Source: Lates calcarifer (taxonomy: Eukaryota; Chordata; Actinopteri; Centropomidae). From it: DNA of 64,000 nt. Location of the stretch: positions 7,978,601 through 8,042,600 of the forward strand of contig NC_066838.1 of the NCBI RefSeq assembly GCF_001640805.2, written 5' to 3'. Below the pieces are notes generated by a model. It searched no databases, was not told the DNA's origin, and saw only the letters and a program-made list of their open reading frames with translations. The position numbers and the translations under genes were made by a program. Below, piece after piece: positions 57,366 through 64,000 of this stretch (its first letter is position 1; each line of letters starts with the position of its first letter).

Positions 57366-60300
57366 TCAGCAAATATTCACACTAAAGATGTCTCCTGTGA
57401 AAGATCTCTACATCCTGTCAACAGTTTTCCCCCTAATAATGAGAAACGTTGTGCTAAATGTTAAAGTCACAGTGAAATGAAAGTTAGAGCTTCTGGACAG
57501 ATGTGGAACATGTGGGAGGGATTTAAATCAAATCTTTAAGGTTTGATTGGATTGCTCATAGTGGGCATGGATTAGTGAATACATAGCAATAAGAAGCTGT
57601 AATGAAACATGTCTGAAATCAGTCTCTCATTCACTCATTCACTCAGTTTACTTTTCTGTAGCAGTAAAAAACACTTGAGAATTATCACTATTTTGTGTCT
57701 TTCTGTCAACAATCAGAATGACATCTCTCTGTCAACAATCCCACAATGCAATGGCTTGAATTTAGGGATGCAAAAATTACAGTTGCATTGGGATGAAACA
57801 GGGATCAAGTCATAGATCAGCACTCAACCCAGCTCTTTTGTAAACAAAACACTGAAGGTGAGCTGTAATGTATTCATCCTCTAAACTGGGATTTTTTTTT
57901 AGTTCGAGTCAGTATTCCTTCATCAATGCAGAGAATAGTCCCAGATAATTTATGACAGGATGTTATTTTAGTTTTACATAAACAATAACATTTTATTAAA
58001 AGTGTTGCTGACAAAAAGTGGTGTACTGCTACATATGAATTGTCATTATTTTACTGATTGTTGTCTTCCTCTGTCATGTGTGTGGCACATTGTCAGTCAG
58101 GATGTATGCTGCTGTGTTAATGGAGGACTGGGCCAACCTTACATAATTTATATGAGTTATATTTGTGTTGGAGACTTGCAAAATGTATACAAAATACAGA
58201 AAGAAAATTCAGGCCCACCATGTCTGGCTTTTGTGCAACAAAACACATATTTATATTCTCCATTTACCACACTCATTTCTACCTATATTCGCTTACTCTC
58301 TACATCATCTTTTTCTTCACTGTTTTTGTCTTTTTTCATTTTGCCTCTTATATTTCCATCCCAGTTCTTTGTTTAGGCGCCATAGCTTTCACATTCCATC
58401 TATCTCTTCTAAGTTATCTGTCATTTTTTCCATTAGAGCTGTCACTGCACACAATAGCTAATAACCTGGTCAAAGAATCACACCTGTGCTCTCATGCTTT
58501 TTCTATAAATTCCCCTTCTTTCTCCCTCTTCTCACTACCAGTCTTTTCTTTTTACCTTGAGCAACTGTCACATTGTTTCTCTTTGTACTCTGTATAGCAT
58601 TTTATAGCATTTTATCTACATTAAAATTATCACAATTTGTTAAAATGTAGTTGTAGTTACAATGAAGTATAAAGTCTGCTGCTTCTCTTAGTAACGCACC
58701 CATGTTCTGCAGGTTTAAATAATAATTTGTTAGCACCAGTGTGGCAGTGATTTATTACACTTTACATGTTTTAGTGTACACTTTACATCACAAAATATTG
58801 CATATGCAGTCTTGTACTTCCGTGTAAGCATTCTCTGTATGGTCCTTGTGCGAGTTGACTGTTGAAGTCTTACATGTGTGTATACTTCTATGGAGTTCAG
58901 TGGGTTCCTCACAGTAGCTAATGCTTGCAGATCTTACATTTTCTAACCACTTATTTTATTCCCATTGAGGCCTCATGCAATAAAAATACATGTGTCACAC
59001 CACGGGGAGTTCAGAATAAAAGCATCCACCACATGCCAAGTGATAGACTACACATTATTATTGTGGATCTTCATGTCAGCATTTGTGTTGTATCTATGTG
59101 CTTGCATGTTTTGTAGTTCTCCAGTTGTTGTATACTCTGGATGCATCTGTCTTTGTGTATGTTGCATTTCCCTCCAGATATATTGCTTTTGTCATGGTAC
59201 TTAGGTTTGTGCATCCGGTTTATTTGTAGTTATTCAGTTTTTCTATCTATACATTTTCTTTCTTGACACAACCCACTACATATTCACTGCCTGTTCAACT
59301 GCAGGCTGGTCTTTCGGCCATGTGCATGACACATCTCAGTGTATATCTTTGTGCGTGCCATGTGTATTATTTAGTGCCTTTTATGTTGCATCAGTGTCTG
59401 TTGTGTGTTCATCCCTCGTGATGCTCTCGTGTGTTGCAGGTACATGTGTTTTTACGTGTAAAGGACGTTGTATGTAATGTGCGTTATGTTGGCGTGAGGA
59501 GGTCCCCTGCCCTCTTCATAGTGGAGCAGACGGAGTATACGGATTATACAAAGGTCGCTAACAATACCCTCAGGTTAAACACACATGTGCCTTCATAGAC
59601 TCACATACACACAAGCACACAAGTCAGATTATATGTATTCAATACCCTCAGGTCATCCGCTTTGCTCTGAGGGCATGTTTCCCTGGAAACAGATCAGCAA
59701 GGGGATGATGATGATGGTGATCTCACAAGCCGGCATTTTCAGATAGAAATAGGACACATTGGGGGTAGATAAGGGGACAGGAAGCAGATAAAGACGCAGG
59801 AAACAGATACAAAGAAGGAAGGCAGATAAGGAGCAAGGAGGCATGGAACAGCCAGGAGGAAGAAATTGTACATGGTCCAAAAAAATGTTAAATCAATTCA
59901 CATATTGCTGGATATTTTTTAATTCCAGGTATTACTGTTTAATAGTTGTGTTGAATTTGCCAGAGTTCAGACATCTGTTTTACCCTCAGCATGTCACTGA
60001 TAAAACACTGGCATCATTAGGAGTACAGCTGTATGACACGGAGAGATGCCAGGTTGAGGTCACAGTCTCTAATATCATGAAAACAACATGACAACGTTAT
60101 TATTGACTATTACCTGCGTTCTGATCCACGATGATGTGGCATAGACTAGTCTGCCACAGTTTACAGACATCATTAACTAAAAAAGTCTTAATTTGAGTGG
60201 CTACTATCAGCTCATTATATAGCTGGAATGAGCTTTGCACACATTATTTACCTTTAAACAAGTTCCTTTTTGACAACATTTTATTAATTAGCAGTTTTTC

Positions 60301-62600
60301 TGGCTTGTGTGTATCTAGCTCTGATAGAGGGCTTTAATACTATGTATCACCATTGTGGATAATGGCAATGAGGGGCAACCTGAATACTTAAGTATTCATA
60401 GAATATGGACAGTATCTTGAAAATATCAACTCAGACAGAGAGGATGTCTTCTTAACACCTACCCACTGTGAAACCATGTAAACCAGATGCTGTATCACTG
60501 TGATGTTGAACTTCCTATGCAACATGTGTCTTATGTTCATGTAAAAGTTCCTCTGAGGCCTCAGTGGTTGGTGAAATGTCAGTGGATGTTTGAAACAGTA
60601 CAGCACAGAAATAGTACAGTTTACAAAGAACCATCAGCCTTCAGAGGTTGGCTCACTCACAGGAAGACAGTAGTGTGAAAGCAACCACAAAACACTTTGA
60701 AATATGTTGTAATCTTTAATGTTTTGATGGTGGTTTTCACTTGGTGTGAATGGTCTCCCTCAGAAACACTCATTCATTACAGTTACGCACTTCCATTCGG
60801 GCCAGCCTCTCCATGTGACCACAGTCTGACTGTGTTCAATGATTTGCAGGCACTTTAAGTGAAGTGATTGAAGGAGGTGATTGCAGGGTTTGAATCCAAC
60901 TGTTAGACCTCAGTTCTTGGCTCAGCCATTATTGGATGGTGGTTCAATACTTTCCAACCTACAGTTTGTAAAATGTGAGAAAGACTCTTAGCTTCATACG
61001 TTTATAGCTGTGTTTTGTCTCTTCAGAACAACAAAACAATATGAACCTCCCTGCATTTTTAAACAAATGCATGCATTGAGCTGCAGAGATCTTAAAAATT
61101 GGATTTCAGTCTTTGGTCCTTTTCAGACATACAGCGCTTAACATAACTGACACTCAGTAGGTATCACCCTTTCACTGGATCTGCACGAAAGTTTATTGGC
61201 TCCCTCCCTGGACTGTACCCCATTCCTCCACCAAGTTTGGTGCATATTGATTCTTTTCACATAATCCTGCTGACACTTAAACAAACAAACCAAAAAACAG
61301 GCTAATTATATTTAACCCTGAGTTCAATTCAATTCAGTTTTATTTGAGTAATGCCAAATCACAACACACATTATCTCTAGGCACTTACCAGTGTTAGGGT
61401 TAGACCATACACTATTATAGAGAGAAACCAAACAGTTTGCACAATGAGTCACTTTGCCTAGAAAGTCGTGTGGGCAACCTTACTTCAAAGTCACGAAGTA
61501 TTTCTGTATCACTTTCAGCACGCCTCAGGAATTAAATGCAGTCACATAAATCTAAAGATAACAGCACACAATGAAATAAACTGATTTCGTTCTATCTGTA
61601 ACTAATTTGTCATTTAACTATCAAATTTTATCTGTTGTATATTTTATCTAGAGAAGATTTTTGTCATGTCAAATCACTTTAAAAATATGTTTTTTTTCTC
61701 TCTTTCACAGTGCAGCACAAGAGAGGGAAAACCCCTCATATAGCCACAATAATTATCAGTCTCCCTTTCAGCTTTCAATCATGCTAAGTACTCACAGTAT
61801 GAATATCCAGCAAAACTCTTTTGCTGCTCAGTAGCAAAGAGTCATACTGGAAACATGTGAGAGAGAAAAGGTGTGACATGTAACAAAGATCTCCGGTCAG
61901 AATCAAACCTCAGATGTTGATGTTTAAACCATTTGGGGACCAGAGCACTCCCATGTCCTGTTATTTAAGGAGCAGAGTTCTATATTTTATCTAATAAATA
62001 ATTACACCGACGTGAGAATTTATCACTAATGTACAGTGCTGTTTAAACAGGTGAGAAGGAGTGGAGAGCATCCATGATGGTCATAAATGAAGCTTCACAG
62101 ATGAACATTCGCGAACTGCAGAATTTTAAAACCCATCACCGCTGCTAGCTGTGAACGAGCAGAGAACACTCTTCTTCTCTCACATGATTGTTCTTCGCTC
62201 ACCGTGGTTTTCCTGCAGGTGCCAAATATCATGTGAACATGTCAGCTCTGACCATTATGGGCCTGTCATGTTTAAATAGAGCAATTACAGAACATTTATT
62301 GTACAGACATGAATGTTTGAATGCTGAAAAGCCATCGCTGGAGCAGCACCAGCAGATTCCAGGTTTGAACAGAGGCAGCTTTTCTCTTGGGCATTTATGT
62401 CAGTACATACACTACATACAGTACACACATTACGCAGAACTGACAGTGAAGACAAATGTGTGGTCTTGGGCTGTAAACTGATTGATGCTTACAGAAATAG
62501 CATTTGGTTGGATTGGATTTGGAGTGATCTGGCTGCAGAGAGAGAGCTCCCTCTGATGGTGTGCGAGAGAGACAGGGGTAGAGAGAGCAAATGAAAGAGC
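57366..62600. other. Intergenic DNA without recognised genes
   Basis: The translations show only short, unremarkable frames. Contents include a purine-rich stretch near 59690-59850 and copy B of the short repeat at 61321. Nothing else stands out. Confidence 0.5.
61321..61440 (+). repeat. Short interspersed repeat, copy B
   Basis: TTCAATTCAATTCAGTTTTA followed by GCCAAATCACAACACACATT and TCTAGGCACTTACCAGTGTT. It shares its layout with copy A at 31600-31718. Confidence 0.6.
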
Positions 62601-62602
62601 AA

Positions 62603-62634
62603 ACACGCGCACACACACACACACACACACACAC
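62603..62634 (+). repeat. (CA)n microsatellite
   Basis: AACACGCGC followed by a run of CA units. Confidence 0.9.
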
Positions 62635-62829
62635 CAGAGAGAGTGGTATTACAGTTTGGCTGACGTTGCGGCTCTGAACTAAAAGATTTGCAGTGTGAAA
62701 GCACCTCTATTGTGCTTTTTAGTGTGACAGTATCCAGCAGGAATGTGAAGCTAACTGGTCTTTTTTACACACAATAGATACGATCGAGTTCAGCGGGGAC
62801 ACCAGCCGCTGAGTTTAGAGCTGACGTAC

Positions 62830-62835
<6 letters not shown>

Positions 62836-62862
<27 letters not shown>
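62836..62862 (+). repeat. (AG)n microsatellite
   Basis: A run of GA units after an A-tract, followed by a GGGGGTGGGGGTGGGGGGGT G-rich stretch (about 62867-62886) that could form a G-quadruplex. Confidence 0.9.
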
Positions 62863-63446
62863 AACTGGGGGTGGGGGTGGGGGGGTGCACTGCAGCTCGT
62901 GTGTTGTTATCTCAAACTAGTGAGATTAATTCACGGGAGAAATCACAAACTGTACCAACAACAGTTAAATGGCAACACTTTATTTCAGGATGGCTGAATA
63001 TATCTGCCTTGGCTAAAACCAAGTGTTTTGAAATTCAGGAGGCTTTCCTTTTTATTTAATGTGAATAAAAGCTGCAAATCATATTTTCAAAAAAGTAGAA
63101 AAATATTTCTGATTGCAACCTAAAAAGGGATAGTTCTAAAGCAAATACCTTAAAATCCTAATCCCCCCTTTAGTTACATTTTCTGTTGGCAATAACTCTG
63201 AAAGAGAGAAGAAATTGAGGGACTGGTAGCATTGGAAGAAGGAGAGATGTAGGGTTAGAGAAAGAGAGAGGAAGGAGAAAAGTAGAAGAAATGAAAGAAA
63301 AAAGAGGAAAGAAGGAAGGAGGGAGAACAGCGGAAGGAAAAACCGTTGAGGTGCATTGGCCGACTTGGAGGAGGGAATAGAGGAGGAGTCAGTGAAACGG
63401 TCTTTGATCTCTGTCTCGTTTAAGGAGAAAAAGGAAAGGAATTACA

Positions 63447-63447
<1 letters not shown>

Positions 63448-63477
<30 letters not shown>
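63448..63477 (+). repeat. (GT)n microsatellite
   Basis: About 15 GT units, with a further shorter GT run near 63597-63612. The antisense His/Thr frames over it are artefacts. Confidence 0.9.
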
Positions 63478-63479
<2 letters not shown>

Positions 63480-64000
63480 CATCCAATAGGCCTCCATCCT
63501 GGTTTGTCAAATCCGGGGCTGAAGTAAAGTGAGGACTTGAGTGTTTGAGAGTGTGTGTGTTCTTACATGTACCGTATGTGTGTGTACTTCTAAGTATGTG
63601 TGTGTGTGTGTATTGAGGCCTAGGCGGATGTTTTCTGAGCCCAGCAGCCGTGTCGGGGTAAGGACACAGAGAGAGAGAAAGAGGTAGGTGTAAAAGGGAA
63701 AAAAAAGAGGGTGGAAAAAAAGCGTGTCCCAGGAATTTACAAATGAAAAGAGAAGGTTTTTCTCTTAATGCGATTAAATTTTTCCATTTCACCGCTTCCC
63801 CGGCCGACAGTTTCAGCTCTTTAGGAGCACAGAGCTGCAACGCAACGCTGTCTTCAAGATGGGACGGCAGGGGGTGAGGAGGAGGAGGAGGGGGAGCTGG
63901 CAGGGGGTAAACGGGAGGGAGAGGAGAAACACCGAGACAGAGAGAGAAAGAAAGACTGGCAGAAATTTTACATTTCATAAACCACTTTGGCAGTGTTTTG

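Larger units (their letters stand above)
62760..64000. promoter_or_regulatory. Possible 5' flank of a gene beyond the right edge
   Basis: CpGs and GC-rich, non-repetitive patches become more frequent here (around 62775-62830 and 63785-63880, for example TTCCCCGGCCGACAG). Purine-rich tracts and GT repeats are interspersed. A plus-strand ATG at 63859 opens a frame to the window edge (starting MGRQGVRRRRR), but its composition is simple-sequence. No gene can be named. Confidence 0.2.

Noticed and set aside
60880..60915. GGGTTTGAATCCAAC-like stretch as a tRNA T-loop
   Set aside because: No matching acceptor stem, anticodon arm or D-loop could be found around it.
63442..63978. 178-codon minus-strand ORF near the right edge
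   Set aside because: It starts and ends in simple-sequence DNA (GT repeat, GGA tract), and the translation is Ser/Pro/Thr/His-rich without motifs.
63859..64000. Plus-strand ATG with a frame open to the edge (MGRQGVRRRRR...)
   Set aside because: Arg/Gly-rich reading of a GGA tract. It could be a real start of another gene, but nothing in 142 bases supports it.

Overview
The window looks like nuclear DNA of a ray-finned (teleost, probably percomorph) fish. The coding sequence is split into short exons with GT-AG introns. Dinucleotide and tetranucleotide microsatellites are dense, and several dispersed repeats familiar from teleost genomes are present, including a Tc1/mariner remnant and terminal-inverted-repeat MITEs. 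All assignments rest on reading translations and motifs by eye; no database search was possible.

Three protein-coding genes are supported. (1) About 9.1-18.4 kb, plus strand: the 3' two thirds (ten coding exons) of a class 3 semaphorin, a secreted guidance cue. It runs from the middle of the Sema domain through the PSI, Ig and basic tail. The N-terminal exons lie left of the window, behind an intron of more than 9 kb. (2) About 28.6-38.7 kb, plus strand: a complete borcs6 (BORC subunit 6), one non-coding and six coding exons, 447 residues. (3) About 44.9-39.7 kb, minus strand, convergent with borcs6: a complete six-coding-exon, GPI-anchor-type hyaluronidase-family protein of 565 residues. A class 3 semaphorin close to a HYAL2-like gene recalls the mammalian SEMA3B/SEMA3F-HYAL1/2/3 cluster. 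The three genes act in unrelated processes (secreted guidance, lysosome positioning, surface hyaluronan biology), so the neighbourhood is syntenic rather than operon-like.

The rest is non-coding. 1-9.1 kb is semaphorin intron with a 2.3 kb polypurine-rich block. 18.8-28.5 kb is 3' UTR/intergenic DNA with dispersed repeats. 45-64 kb is repeat-bearing intergenic DNA with no exon I can support, ending in a more CpG-bearing, purine-rich stretch that could be the 5' flank of another gene.

The most interesting observations are these: the hyaluronidase-like protein has lost both catalytic acidic residues and two active-site tyrosines, so it looks like a pseudoenzyme; a foldback Tc1 derivative lies in a borcs6 intron; a decayed tandem copy of the borcs6 C-terminal coding end lies in its own 3' UTR; unexplained coding-like ORFs flank the last borcs6 exon; and two long CA/TG repeats begin within a few bases of 5' splice sites.
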